A DNA stretch of 64,000 nucleotides from Pelobates cultripes (Eukaryota > Chordata > Amphibia > Anura > Pelobatidae), in NCBI GenBank assembly GCA_933207985.1, contig OW240916.1, forward strand, positions 132,113,371 through 132,177,370, written 5' to 3'. The notes under the pieces were generated by a model. That model was not told the DNA's origin. It did not search any database and saw nothing but the letters and a program-made list of their open reading frames with translations. Below, in pieces: positions 1-12,328 of the stretch. A program made the translations under genes and the position numbers. Every line of letters starts with the position of its first letter. The first letter of the stretch is position 1.

Positions 1-166
1 TTGTAAGAGCACAGTAATCTGCTGTATCTGATTTTGCTAATCCTTCCTTGAGCAAGCGATTCCTATCCTTGTAAGTACCACTAAGAATGTTCATTGATAA
101 CAAATGTGCAACAGAAGCTGCAAGTCAAGTAATATGATTTTTTGTTACCCCTGTGCTCATATCTAG

Positions 167-277
167 AAACCTTACGCATGTCAGATTCCAGGATGCAGTA
201 AAAGATACACTGATCCAAGCTCGTTAAGAAAGCACGTTAAAGCCCATTCCTCTAAAGACCAACAGGCCAGAAAAAAG
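167..277 (+). CDS. GLIS3: GLIS3 coding exon: fifth C2H2 zinc finger
   Basis: An internal exon of 111 bp (37 codons) opens after a pyrimidine-rich tract and CTAG acceptor and ends in AAG before a GTAAAC donor, so it is phase 0 at both ends as read. It encodes KPYA followed by [19 protein letters not shown] and VKAH: a C-X4-C-X12-H-X3-H finger with the TDPSSLRKH helix typical of GLI, GLIS and ZIC proteins. It then runs into [10 protein letters not shown], a basic stretch of the kind that follows the last finger in GLIS1 and GLIS3. GLIS3 is a nuclear DNA-binding transcription factor of pancreatic beta cell, thyroid and kidney development (established for mammals). The finger alone does not separate GLIS1 from GLIS3; the exon at 39976 does. 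Too short and without a start codon, so an ORF scan would miss it. Confidence 0.93.
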
Positions 278-1106
278 GTAAACTTGCCAAGAAGCATAAT
301 GTATGCTAAAATGAAACATGCGACTTTAAATGTTTATAGGATGCAGGAGGTTGTAAACAGTCAATCATTTTTAGGCTGACAATGATCTCAAACGTGTTAC
401 TGAAATCAAGAGTAAGTGATACTGTATTAAAGTGGAAATACAATGGAAAGAAAATATTTGTGATCGTTCCTCTGAAATATAATGTAGCAATTTTTATGGT
501 TGTGTTTGTACCAATAACAAAAAGAAATGTTACGGATATCATTATGTTTAAACATGATCCTGTCATTTCAGTAAGCAGTATAAATAGCCGAGGCACTACT
601 GAAGTCAGTTATCCCTAAATTCTGGACTACTTGAGGACTGGGTTGGGAACCACTGCTTTAAATAGCCTTCTGAGTGTTTCAAGAACTGTTACATCAACAC
701 TATCGTTTAATATAATGATCTTTTCATCGGGTTTTGAAAGGAAATGCATTGTTTGAAAAATGAAGAAAACTCATCACTACCTTTACTATATGGCAGGATC
801 ATTAAGCCATATACATACACCTTGGGTCAGACAGTGTTTGATTTTGACAGTCCACTGGTGTTACTGGACTGTGCAGGGAGTGAACAGGGAAGACCATAGA
901 GACTATAAGGAGGTTTTCAAACATAGTCTGATCCAAGCAGCACATTTATGACTGAAGATCCTGTCATATAGGAAAGGTACGGATGAGTTTCCCTTTTTTT
1001 TCACATATACTTAATTTAACAAATAATATATTCCCTTTTAAAACCTGATTAAAGGATCATTATAGTAAAATATTGTATAGTGTTAGTTGTTAGTGACAGT
1101 TGTCAT
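278..1106. other. Intron sequence with one hAT-type MITE end
   Basis: AT-rich intron. The only recognised repeat is at 616..655: CTTGAGGACTGGGTTGGGAACCACTG followed by CTTTAAAT, with the same terminal design as the complete element at 42287..42456. The other end was not found. Confidence 0.4.
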
Positions 1107-1422
1107 TTAAGGGGGACACTTCAGACCCCTTAAGCTCTTCAGCTTGTTGTGGTACTTTAAATGTGAAGAGTGTGTCCACATCTTCTCCTTTTACAAAAAG
1201 TGCACATTTTAATAGAATTGACACTTTTATAATTAACCTTGGCTGTCAATCAGTCAACAGGCCCTGTTACTTCCTGGTTTGGTTAGCTCAGTGGAGCTAA
1301 ACTCAAGAGGCAGCAATTACCCAGAGCACCTGCCTTGTAAAGACTTGTCACCGAGCTGCATTGGAAAGTCTGTGGTAAAAAAAAAGCAGCATTATTATTT
1401 GGGCAGTGAAGTGTACCTTTAA
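1107..1422. mobile_element. TTAA-flanked MITE, family C
   Basis: Bounded by TTAA at both ends, with terminal inverted repeats (GGGGGACACTTC at the left; GAAGTGTACC at the right). No coding capacity. The interior (GTGAAGAGTGT, AAAAAGTGCA, ACTTCCTGGTTTGGTTAG) recurs in the element at 61280..61916, so this is a dispersed family. TTAA target sites are used by piggyBac and Kolobok/T2-type transposases; which one moved it cannot be told from the ends alone. Confidence 0.7.
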
Positions 1423-1480
1423 ATAGTTGAATAATTTTCCTATTATAACTGTATTATAGGAGTTAACCCCCATAATGTTT

Positions 1481-3863
1481 TTGAAGGAACACTATAGTAT
1501 AACAGGCCTGTACAGGTATGTTAATCCTATCTTATGACCCCACTCACCATGTTACTGATTGGGGCATACCCACTAAACAGTGAGACGACAGTGCCTGCTC
1601 AGTGTAATAAAAGATTAGCAGCTGGGCAGTGCCCCTCCATGGGCATTAGGTGGGGCCTGTAAATTAAATGTTGGGGAGTGGACAGATCAACCTCCTGCCC
1701 CCATCCATGGCCAGCAGGGTCTGCATCCTAGTTTCTTCCCAACTCACCAGTGTGTAGCGGGTAGGGGGCTATAATTATGATAATATATATTTAATCATCC
1801 GTATTTTGGGGCTATTAATGTAATATAACTGGGAGGGGGAAGAGGGGGAATAGCCTTCGCCTATTGGTGGTGGATTGGGGTTAATAATAAAATATAGAAG
1901 AGGAGTGAATATACCATTGTACACCTCTCCCTCAAAAGTTTTAAACACCCGCCCCTCCTTGGGTGGCTAGGGATGTACACAACTCAGGTGCTTCCCGGGG
2001 CAGTGATGCTCAGTGCGCAGCACTACCATTCAATGTCTCCACCCTCTGCATGGAGACACTTAACTTTCCTCATAGAAATGCATTGATTCACCTCTATCGT
2101 TCATCTCTATGCAGAGATGCTGATTGGCCAGGGCTGTGTTTGGCTGGTGCTGGCTCTGCCTCAATCTGCCTCCTTGACAATATCAGCCAATCCAGTGCTT
2201 TTCTTTCTTTGAATTTTTTTATTTTTGTTGTGCAGGAGTACAAACTTGCTTGTTATGCCACAACAGCAAGCACAAGCCAAAATAAGAATTTCAGAATAAT
2301 CAAAACCATGGCATATGAGAAGACTGCATAATTTTAGGAACTATGGTCAGGAATATTATGTCAGTGGATGGGTAATCTTGTACAGTGCATGTGCAGGCAT
2401 TGCAAGCTGACAAGTTGGTTAGTCTGATAGTTATGGTAACAAGCTTAAAAGCAAAAGTAAATTACTCAAATGGTTCAACATGCTGAGCTGTCTCATTATG
2501 GTATTCTAAACTCTAACTAACCAGTTAATTAACCTGAGACATGTTAAGTAACTTGAGACATGCGAGGAGGCTGCTTGTTATACTTAGGTTATGCCAGTGG
2601 GATAGGACTAGCTAGTGGGCTAGTGAAAAATACAAAATGAGACATTTGTCAGTATCTATGTACAGATGATAAGTGTGGAAATTGTGTTGGATGCTGTGTG
2701 TAAATAGGAGATAAAGCAACAGCTAGAGGAATTACTTCAATGCTTTCTAAAATTTTGACTCAGTGTCTCAGTTCACTCAATGCCCCCTATGGGCAGAGCA
2801 CTGTCCATGAGTGTGGATTGATGTTTCAGGCTTGCTAGCATAGGCAGGTGCCGGCATTCCATAGCACACTCCAGGACCATGTTTCCTAATGTCACAGGCT
2901 TTTCCAGAGGCCTCTCCATTTGTTGAAGAGTGAGTACAAAGATTGGCAGGTAAGACCCATTGCCCCAGAACCGCTCGTCGCCTCGAGCCCAGGCCTTAAT
3001 GAGAGCCATGGCCCTGTGTCCAGGGATTCGCTCATTCCTGATAGAGTAATCACAAGCCCACAGGATCTCCTTAGCATGGAGAACCCTCCGAGCAGGTGGA
3101 TAGTGGTGGGGGATGTAACTGGCCATGGGCCCCCATCCCAGAAGAGGTGCAGCAGGCTGGCACTGGTATCTCCGGCATTTCTCGAGGAGTAGATGTGGGG
3201 GGTCTGTTGCTTAGTCGGCTCTAGAACCTCTGACAGACCTCATAGAATTTCACCTCAAAGCATTTCTTCCAGTTCCAGCTTCCTGTGTTCAGCTTGTCTG
3301 ACCAAGGCTTTAGAGAGCAGGGAGGTAAGGTGCCCCAGTTGGGAGCGGGATAACCCCCACCGGTCCAGAGGGGGAGTTGCATGGCTTGGACGGGTGCACC
3401 TTCAGGCTTGTGTCCTGGAAGAGTGTCGGCCGCCTCCTCTGCCCCAGAGTTTCCTGTAGGCCGCAAAACGTCCGGTTTGGTCTGTGACTATCAGAGACAG
3501 CGTAATCTAGGTTTAGCACCTGGCTGACTGTGCAGGTAAGAAATTGGGTGATTTTGCAGGCAAATTAGCACTTTTTCAGATTAAAGCTGAGAAGCTCAAA
3601 GTGTGTGCGACCTACTCAGATGGCTGTCCGACCCTGCCTCAATCCAGTGCTTTTCCATGGGAAAGCATTGTGATTTGCTGAGATCACCACTTCTGATGAT
3701 GTCAGCCGAGGAGACAGATCGGGGCAGAGCCAGCAATAGCAGACTGAAATAAAGGTAAGATTTTACTATATTTAGAGAGGCTGGGGGGCTAAAAAGCGAT
3801 TTAACACTATAGGGTCAGGAATACATGTTTGTGTTCCCTATAACCCTATAATGTTCCTTTAAT
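1481..3863. mobile_element. TTAA-type MITE, family B, split by a retroposon
   Basis: The left end reads GAAGGAACACTATAGT near 1484 and the right end CCCTATAATGTTCCTTTAA at 3863, with the family-B hairpin GGTCAGGAATACATGTTTG just inside. Family-B interior (CTCTGCATGGAGACAC, GAGATGCTGATTGGCCAG, GATGATGTCAGC) is seen at about 1970..2203 and again at 3640..3863. The break between them is the retroposon at 2204..3639. The roughly 480 bp from 1500 to 1970 are not shared with other copies here and may be a further insertion. Confidence 0.65.
2204..3639 (-). mobile_element. Retroposon insertion with 16-bp target duplication
   Basis: Flanked by perfect direct repeats CAATCCAGTGCTTTTC at 2188..2203 and 3640..3655. 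The low-coordinate side is T-rich (GAATTTTTTTATTTTTG), i.e. an AATAAA-like A-rich 3' end on the minus strand. Long duplications plus an A-rich end indicate target-primed reverse transcription. The body is GC-rich at 2780..3530 with minus-strand open stretches (117 codons at 2773..3126; 69 codons at 3310..3519) that I do not recognise. It may be a 5'-truncated LINE or a retroposed transcript; no intact enzyme domain is visible. Confidence 0.7.
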
Positions 3864-3883
3864 ACTATGTGGATATCCTAACC

Positions 3884-4019
3884 CAGGGATAGGCAACATT
3901 TGGCACTCCACATGTTGTGGACTACATCCCCCATAATACTCTTACACCCATAATGCTGTCAAAGCATCATAGGAGGTGTAGTCCAAAACATCTGGAGTGC
4001 CGAAGGTTACTTATGCCTG
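3884..4019. mobile_element. Foldback MITE (hAT-like), 136 bp
   Basis: A near-palindrome. CAGGGATAGGCAACATTTGG at the left is answered by CCGAAGGTTACTTATGCCTG at the right. Inside, CACTCCACATGTTGTGGACT pairs with AGTCCAAAACATCTGGAGTG and CCCATAATACTC with AAAGCATCATAGG. I did not find a convincing 8-bp target duplication. Non-coding; this hairpin type is common in frog genomes as I remember it. Confidence 0.65.
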
Positions 4020-4323
4020 TAAACCCTACATAACCCCCAAACCTAACTTAGCTGTATTTGTTTTCTTGAAGCAGGGAAATTGAATCACAGTTCGTCTACA
4101 ATTTAGTTGCAGTTCAGTTGAGGTATTTTGAAATGAAGCTCACTACAGCAATTAGATACGTTTGAAAACATTAAATATTAATTTGCTCTATTTGGTTAGC
4201 ATTTGGTTGCTGGTGAATACATTGGATCAGAGAGAAATTTTCACAACTGAATCCAGGATGATTGAGCAAAATGCAGTTAGATGATATTACGATGAAGTCG
4301 GACTTTAGTGAATATACTATATC

Positions 4324-4440
4324 AGGCTTATTTACTAAAGTGAGAACTGTTGAGAATTCAAAGTGAATTTGAAACGTAAAGGCAAAGTAGCCGAACTCAA
4401 GCATCGCTGACTTTTTCTTTCCAGTTTCTACTCCATATAA
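4324..4440. repeat. Dispersed repeat fragment shared with 45720..45800
   Basis: TTGAGAATTCAAAGTGAATTT and GCAAAGTAGCCGAACT here match AGAATTCAATGTGAATTTC and CCAGAGTAGCCGAACT at 45730..45778. Both copies continue into CAT(A/C)G(T/C)TGACTT. The ends are not definable from two copies. Confidence 0.5.
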
Positions 4441-5864
4441 AAACTCAGTATATTAATCATGGCCAAACATGGACCACACATTCACTTTGCATGCACAGAC
4501 ACTACAGTAGCACTTTTGATAGCCCAGATTTTTTCTTATGACAAATAAGGAAATAGTTTTAATATAGAGGGAACACAAAATGTATAAATTGGGATTTAGG
4601 TTAACTGTTTCAGAAAATAAAAACTACTAGCTATAGAGAACAAACACCCCCCCCAATAAAAATCTACATTAATGGAACACTATATCTATAGCACTAGGAG
4701 TGAAAACCTGTATTACCAACGCTATAGAATGCCCTGAAATGTATTTCTTTTTTTAAATTTGCAACACTTCTCAATTTACTGAATAACTATGGACAGTTAA
4801 ATGGTAATTGGGAATTGGGTGCGAGAAAAAAATACCATAAACCACTACCTTAAAGCAGTGTTTTTATAACATAGTTACAGTTACACATGTCTATCCCTTT
4901 AAGGACAGTATGTATGTCTACATATAAAGGTTCAAGTAAAAAAAAAAAATAACGTCTTTCCTGCTAATAATACTAGCTTCTGTATTACCATCAATTGACC
5001 ACAAGGCCATACCATCGAATTAAAAGTGTGTCATAATCATGCTGTTTTATTTATTTATTTTTCTTACATTTTAGTAAAGGTGTATATAAAGCAAGTCATT
5101 GCTTCCATCACACGCATCCAAAAAGAAAAAAAAATTCTAAAAGAACTTGAAAATGTGGAACTCTGGGCATATATATTTATTTTTAAATCTCTCTTCACTT
5201 TTTTTTTTAAATTTCAACATTGTTTATAAAGTGGAGACATAATTTATGACACTGTGCAAAGTTTCAAAATGTAATACATTTTGCCAAATATGGGGTATCA
5301 CAGTAGACTGGTCAAATTGTTAAATTACAGCCTTGTGTCTAGATCTGCTCGATGCTGTTCCATTTAATCGCATTTAGTTGACTTATACCTGAATGTTAGC
5401 TTACATCAAGCTTTGGAATTTGAAATATTTCCAGGCAATAATAATAAAAAAGTAAGAAACATTAAACCTTTTAGGACAGAATAAAGATTATTTATGGCTT
5501 TAATTAAATTGAAAATTGGCATAAGGTCACTAGGGGGCTTTACACAACAAAATGTGAATTCTCAAAAAAAAAGAAGAAAAAAAAAATAGCCATAAAAATT
5601 CCAAAGTGATAAAGCCACAGTAAAATAAATAGCTCCAGCCCTAGGGGACTGCGGTGTTGAAAGGATTGATCCCTTTGGCTGTCACAGCCTGTTAGTCATG
5701 GATTCATTTAATATGTCCTGCATATAATCCTTTCAAAAAGTTCCCTAAACACTCAACGACATTTTAGTAAAAAAAAAGATAAATAATATTTGTAATGTTC
5801 AAAAGCCTTACAAAGTACAGGCCTGTAAATCTAAATTGCATATTAGAAAGTGAATGTGAGGGAT
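4441..5864. other. AT-rich intron, no gene seen
   Basis: Many A and T runs (for example near 4938, 5200 and 5575) but no exon-like open stretch, no RNA gene and no confidently bounded repeat. Confidence 0.5.
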
Positions 5865-5940
5865 TGTATACATATAGTGATATCCCAAACCATTCGCGAA
5901 CCGTTCGGCGAACCATTCGGGACATCACTATATACATACA
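5865..5940. repeat. Short perfect-armed hairpin
   Basis: TGTATACATATAGTGATATCCC at 5865..5886 is nearly the reverse complement of GGGACATCACTATATACATACA at the right. The loop is CG-containing (TTCGCGAACCGTTCGGCGAA), itself partly palindromic. It looks like a tiny foldback element; no target duplication identified. Confidence 0.5.
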
Positions 5941-6063
5941 ATTTATATTTAAAATGCTCACAAAATAAGAATCAGAAGCTCATTGTGAGCAAGGACCCCT
6001 TCACTGCTTGTTTCTATTTTCCCTAACAAACTTGTCATTTATTTGTTATGTTCATATCCACAT

Positions 6064-6110
6064 TCTGTAGCCCTGTAGAATAAACTGTGGCTATATAAAT
6101 AATCATCATA
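6064..6110 (+). repeat. L2-type LINE tail fragment
   Basis: TGTGGCTATATAAATAATCA resembles the tail of the fuller L2 copy ending near 47092 (GCGCTATATAAATAATAA). Only the last ~45 bp are present. Confidence 0.4.
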
Positions 6111-8690
6111 AGTGAACATTATAAATAAAAATTAGATCCCATCTGAAATCTACTGTAGCTTGTGTAAGGTCTTTACAGTAATTTCAAGAATTTTACTAGA
6201 TTGATGTCCAAAAAGCTGCTTTATGTTCTCCTTATTGCATTGTTTGGGGACAGACCCTACAAATTTAGGGAGTGGGTGCAGAATTTGGGTGGAAAGTGGA
6301 TGGAGTGGGCTGAACACGGGAAAAACTGAGAAAATGTTCTTTCTCACTACCTTTTTAAAGTAGAATAGAACAGAGGTACTCAAGGAAAAGGCTACACTTG
6401 TTTTAGAACTGCAGTTTTCTTATTCCTTTGCTTAAGTCTTGCATAGTATAATGGGAGTTGTAGTTCCATAATAATATAAGATAATATAAGAGAGTGTACC
6501 TTTTGAGCACAGCTGGAAAAGAATGTGTATCTGTTGAGCAGAAGACACATCTCCAGAAACATGTCAAGAATCTAAATTTGTACTATATTATCAGGGCTCA
6601 AAATGTATTGTTCTGTTTTTAAAAGTAACTTGCCACTGCAAGCCTGGGGGGGGGGTCTGTGGTACAATTATGAAGAGTGAATTTACACTTGACATGGCTG
6701 AATTGTTACTAACCATGAGCGAAACAAGCAAGGTTTTCCCTGCAGCTGTAGACCTCCCCTCCTCATCCATCTTGGTAAAGAGTGATTTGCACTTCTACAT
6801 TACCAACATTATTTATATCCTTGGAGGGATCCTCAAATTCCAAGTGACATGTAGCGGGAGAGGAAAGAGAGGAAAATTATTTGGTGCAGTATTTTAAATT
6901 TCCAAATTAAAAACAGAAGGAAATACACTTACAGTGTAGGGAGTTTTGTCTTAGCTCTAGATGTAGCACCTGGGCAATACAATGACATCTTGGCCATTTA
7001 TACCCTATCTGGATGGCAGTGATAGGCTGAGATGGCTGGTCATATCAAGGGTTCAGAAGATTTTTCTCATCCAGTCATATAGAGCCAGTTTGCTTTTCTG
7101 AATAAGGCAAGATAAAAAAAAGTCTTGGGTAGTGATGCATGTGTTATAGATTGTGATTGTATCGTGATTTCTGTATTTAAACACCAAAATAAACAGTAAG
7201 GTGGTTTAGATTTAGAGTAAAGTAAGGTGGTTTAGATTTAGAGTAAATATGCAAATAAAAAAGTACAGGGTTTTGTACATCAAATAGTGTATTAGTACAA
7301 TTTAATGAGATTTATGTCATTGCCTCCTTAAGTGTAATAAAAGGAACTTGAAACTACACTCGACTGACAAGCACTTTATATTTATTTGGTTATTTAGAGA
7401 GTTCTGTTTTACATGCCTTTGTCATACCGTCGAATATTTGCCAATAAAAGGAATACTTGCTTGCACACTGTATGTAAAACAGATGGTGTGTACGTCACAC
7501 ATGGAAGGGTTTGCTTCAGATACAGAGCATTTGAAGACATCAGAAGTTTGCGAAGGGTTCATAGCAACCACAGTTCAATTCTCCTTTAAAAAAAAAAGAA
7601 ATGCTGTAAAGTGTAAGTGTTTTAATCAGATCGTTAATCCCTTTACTTCCTTTTCTTGAAAATAAATATAAATCACGCACCGTGGTGCTGTGCAATTTTC
7701 TTCCCCCAAATTACAAAAAGGAATTGGCAATGCAGGATTGGTAATCTCTCAGGAATGTAATCATGTGATTTGTTGTTAAACTTTCTAATAGTGAGAGCTA
7801 CCAGTGGTATTGAGTAAAGCATAATAAAAGGGAATAAAACAGTGATTAGCGAAGGTCTGTGGACAACTGCTCACTTTTGGTCTTTTGTTTGATAACATGT
7901 TTTGGAAGACAGTCGAACTCCATAAATGTATTGAATATGTCAGGTTACAAAAGAAGCCATGCTGTAAGGACAGTTTTTAAGACACATCCTTGCTTTGATC
8001 TAAGAAGCAGAAATAATAAAATGTGCCACAGATCTGGCAGTGTCAATATACCACTAATTTTTTTTTCATGATATATGCATTACAGGAATAGGCTTCCTCT
8101 CGAGCGTTTAGTGGTTTGGTTTGATCATTTACAAGAAAGCTAGAGTTTGTTTAGTTCCTTAAATGTTGGAAGCTTTTGTATATATTACATCGTAGTCTGC
8201 CAAAGAATTTAGACGATGCGGTTTGCAACATCTAAAAATGTAACATCGGGGAACATGCACAACTACATCTTACAACAATGGTGTTATTGCATAAATAATG
8301 TTATGAAATGTAGAATATTATTTGAATTTTGTTTATGATAAACTCCACTATGATAATTTATGATAATGTTATTATATGTATTGATTCATGAGAACAAAAT
8401 AATAGCTTGGAAAAACAATGGTATTTCCAACAGGAAATTTTATGTTTAAGACAGAGTTTACTCATGAGGTATGGACTTGCCAAGTTTAATCATTTGGATC
8501 TAGAACAAATTCATAGAAAATCATAAGCTATCCAATTTTTCAACTAGCGTCTTTTTAAGAAATAACCACTTACAGCTTCAGTATGTGAACTTATAAATAC
8601 ACTAATGTTAATCATGTCATGATTTTTGGATGTTGCATTTTGTTGGTTAGAAATGGCAGTTGGTTAGACATCTCATGAGTAGAGGTCATC
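6111..8690. other. Intron, no gene seen; one 26-bp tandem duplication
   Basis: No splice-bounded coding stretch or RNA gene recognised. At 7195..7246 a 26-bp unit beginning AGTAAGGTGGTTTAG is present in two perfect adjacent copies. The open frame of 103 codons at 7348..7659 is AT-rich with no recognisable motif and is treated as chance. Confidence 0.5.
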
Positions 8691-8695
8691 ATCAT

Positions 8696-8998
8696 CTACC
8701 TCACATACCTGTCTCTTGCTCTCTCCTAAAGGGCAGCACTCTTTTCTCTCCTCCAGTTCTTCTTCACTCCACCTTGTTTGATTGCTACCTCCTGTCTGCT
8801 GTCTTGGTGGGTTTTACGCCCCACCTCCTATAGACTGTAAGCTCGTTTGAGCAGGGCCCTGTTTAACCTATTGTTCCTGTAAGTTTTTGTAATTGTCTCA
8901 TTTATTGTTAATTCTCCCCCTTTGATAATATTGTAACGTGCTAGAGAACATGCTGGCGCTATATAACTACCAGTAATAATAATAATAATAATAATCAT
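8696..8998 (+). mobile_element. L2-type LINE 3' untranslated remnant
   Basis: Contains ACTGTAAGCTCGTTTGAGCA followed by GGGCCCTGTT, then TGGCGCTATATAACTACC and a tail of AAT triplets (8973..8995). The same order (AGCAGGGCCCTC, GGCGCTATATAAATAATAA) is seen at the end of the L2 relic at 46540..47092. Coding part absent. Confidence 0.6.
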
Positions 8999-9465
8999 CA
9001 TATCTCCAGATTTGAAACAGGAATCCAATTAGATTGTGGGCTTTCATAGAGCTGCTGGTTTTGCACGGCTACCCTGAACACTGAACTGCAGTTAGAACAA
9101 TCTGTTCAGTGATATCTACAACATGTTATTGAAGGTCTAAGGTTATTGAGTTGGATACATAACTCATTTGATGAGCACCAACATGGATAAAGAGTAAATA
9201 AGAAGGCCCAAAGTAAATAATATTGAAAGGAAAGCAATTGCAAATATAAGAAAGGATAGCCACAGAACAAAGGCAAGAGAAGGAGATGAAAAGGAGCAGG
9301 TGGCCATTTAAAAATATTGAGTATAAGAATAAGAATAAAATCATGGGACCATGGTGTTCATAAAAATGGTATTGATGGTTAAAGGATCTAGATCTTCATT
9401 ACGGTAAAGTGCGAGGCAAAGTTCTGGATGTAAGGAAGCCACAAGTACAAGAAAGAAAACATTGC

Positions 9466-10019
9466 TTAAAGGGACACTATAGTCACCTAAACAACTTTAG
9501 CTTAATGAAGCAATTTTAGTGTATAGATCATGCCTCTCAGGTTTTACTGCTCAATTCACTGCCATTTAGGAGTTAAATCACTTTGTTTCTGTTTATGCAT
9601 CCCTTGTCACACCTCTCCTGGCTATGATTGACAGTCTGCATGAAAAAAACTGGTTTCACTTTCAATCAGATGCAATTTACCTTAAACAATTGTATCTCTT
9701 GCTCTGCAAATTGAACTTTAATTACATACAGGAGGCTCTTGCAGGGTCTAGCAAGCTATTAACATTGCAGGGGATAAGAAAATCTAAATTAAACAGAACT
9801 TGCAATAAAGAAAGGATAAACTTTAGATGACTCTTTACAGGAAGTGTTTAGAAAGGTTGTACAAGTCACATGCAGGGAGGCGTGACTAGGGTTCATAAAC
9901 AAAGTGATTTAACGCCTAAATGACAGAGAATTGAGCAGTGAGGCTGCAGGGGCATGTTCTATATACCAAAACTGTTTCATTAAGCTAAAGTTTTTTTAGT
10001 GACTATAGTGTCCCTTTAA
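9466..10019. mobile_element. TTAA-flanked MITE, family A (554 bp)
   Basis: Complete copy. TTAA then AGGGACACTATAGTCACC at the left; GTGACTATAGTGTCCCT then TTAA at the right. The inverted repeat extends inward (AACTTTAGCTTAATGAAGCA against TTTCATTAAGCTAAAG). Non-coding. Related copies: 60172..60668 and the interrupted one at 22707..23735. Confidence 0.8.
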
Positions 10020-10203
10020 TGTCCGTTTGCTTAAGTGAATGCCCCATTTTAAGTCACAAATCAAGGACACCCTCCTTACCCCAATTTCAAAATTATTTGC
10101 AAAATATCACTAGATACAGTATTTTTTTTCAAATACTTGGAACAGACTTGCGAAAAATAGCTATTCAAGGAGCAAACATTTTATAAATACCATTGTACCC
10201 CTT

Positions 10204-12328
10204 TTAACCCCTTAAGGACTGGACTGTTTTTGCGATGTTGTACATTTGCGACCAGGCATATTTTTACACTTTTGTGGTGTTTGTGTTTGGCTGTAATTTT
10301 CCGCTTTCTCATTTACTGTTCCCATACAAATTATATATTGTTTTTTTCAGGACAAAAGGGGCTTTCTTTACATACCATTATTTATATAATCTCATGTATT
10401 TTAATTTAAAAAAAATACAAAAATCTGATGAAAAATTTAAAAAAATACATGTTTTTTGACTTTTACTTGAAAAATCTTTTACTCATCTACAAAAGCGAAT
10501 GAAAAAAACTGCTAAATAGATTCAAAATTTTGTCCTGAGTTTAAAAATACCTAGTGTTTACGTGCTTTTTTGCATGTTATAGGGCTATAGGTACAAGTAG
10601 GATATTGCGGTTTCAAAACATACATTTTTAAAATTTATCAATAGTGACATTGTAACACTATTATCTGTCTTAAATCTCTGAATAACACCCCACATGTACA
10701 TATTTTTTTTAAAGTAGACAACCCAGGGTATTCAATATGGGGTATGTCCAGTCTTTTTTAGTAGCCACTTAGTCGAAAACACTGGCCAAAGTAAGCATTC
10801 ATATTTGTTTGTGTGTGAAAAAAGTAAAAAAACTAAATTGAACGCTAATTTTGGCCAGTGTTTGTGACCAAGTGGTTACTAAAAAAGACTGGACATACCC
10901 CATTTGCAATACCTTGGGTTGTCTTCTTTGCAAATGGTATGCCATCATGGGGGTAATTCTCATTCCTGGGCTACCATATGCTCTCAAAGGCAACGTAACC
11001 AACCTGGCCATTTTCAATGTAAAAATATTTGACCCATATATTTGACCTTGTAACTTTCAAAAATGCTATAAAACCTGTACATGGGGGGTACTGTTTTACT
11101 TGGGAGACATCGCTGAACACAAATATTAGTGTTTTAAAACTGGAAAACGTATCACAACAATTATATCATCAGTAAAAGTGCTGTTTGTGTGTGAAAAATG
11201 CAAAAAAGTAACTTTCACTGACAATATCATCACTGTGATATGTTTTACTGTTTTGAATCACTAATATTTGTGTTCAGCGAAGTCTCCCGAGTAAAACAGT
11301 ACCCCCCATGTACAGGTTTTAGGGTGTCGTAGAACGTTACAGGGTAAAATACAGTGCTAACAAATTAAATTCTCTGGAATTTCGGCCTGGGTTGGCAGGC
11401 AGGTCCCTCAAATTGCAATCAATAAAATTACTGAATTATGTAAAAATATTACATAAATACGCACGTAGAATTTAAATATATATGCATATTTATATATTTG
11501 AAGTCTACGTGTATATTTATATAATTATTTATGTAATTTTGTATATGGGCGTATGTATATTTCTTATTATTTTTATTTATTTTTATATACATAGATATAT
11601 ATACAAATTCATTTTAAGTGTATTTTGATATAAATATATATATATTAATTTTAAAATACAGTTAGAATAAAATTTCATATAGCTATATAATTTTTTTTAA
11701 TTTTTTATTATTATTTTTAAAAAAAATTATTTAATTTAAATTACTTATTATTTATATTTTATAATAATATATATATACAATATATATAGTTATTATATAT
11801 ATTATATATATACGTGTGTAATTTAATTATAAGTGTATTTTATATTAATATAAGTACATATTAATATAAAAATACACTTAGTATGACATTATATATATAT
11901 ATATATGATATATAGACATATATTATATAGATATAATATATGTCTATATATCATATTTATACATATATAATTATTTTTATTTTTTTTATTAACACTAACT
12001 TTATTTTTTTAATTGATTTTACACTAGCAGGGAGACTGCCTGTCAGCACAGACAGTCCCCCTGCAGGCAGACACATGGACACCTATTGTGACCATGTGAT
12101 CGCTGTGTTAAGCGATCACATGGCCACAGGGGTCCTAATCTGCCGTGGGGAGACTGTCTGGGCTGCAGGCAGTCTCCCCACAACCGGAGCCACGCTGATC
12201 GCCGCCGGGGGAACTACGGCGATCAGGTAAGTAGCTCTGACCGTTTGGACGGTTCAGGACCGTCATCGGTCCTCAAGGCAAAAATGCCGATGACGGTCCT
12301 GAACCGTCCTCGGTCCTTAAGGGGTTAA
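10204..12328. mobile_element. Long TTAA-flanked palindrome-rich element (2125 bp)
   Basis: Ends are TTAA-CCCCTTAAGGAC and GTCCTTAAGGGG-TTAA. Inside are at least five inverted repeats. Arms 10711..10790 and 10851..10929 pair (GTATGTCCAGTCTTTTTTAG against CTAAAAAAGACTGGACATAC). Arms near 11069..11155 and 11233..11321 pair (AAACCTGTACATGGGGGGTA against TACCCCCCATGTACAGG). 11895..11958 is a TATATAGACATATATTATA palindrome in an AT-rich core (11400..12010). 12024..12180 is a GC-rich nested hairpin (GGGAGACTGCCTG against CAGGCAGTCTCCC). 12248..12310 is GGACGGTTCAGGACCGTC against its complement. No transposase frame is visible, so it is non-autonomous. Confidence 0.75.

Noticed and set aside
2773..3126. 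117-codon minus-strand frame as a new gene
   Set aside because: It sits inside a retroposon insertion, has overlapping frames in other phases and no recognisable domain; kept only as part of the retroposon.
11760..11960. Replication-origin or matrix-attachment reading of the TA-rich core
   Set aside because: It is an internal part of a transposable element; AT-richness alone is not evidence of origin function.
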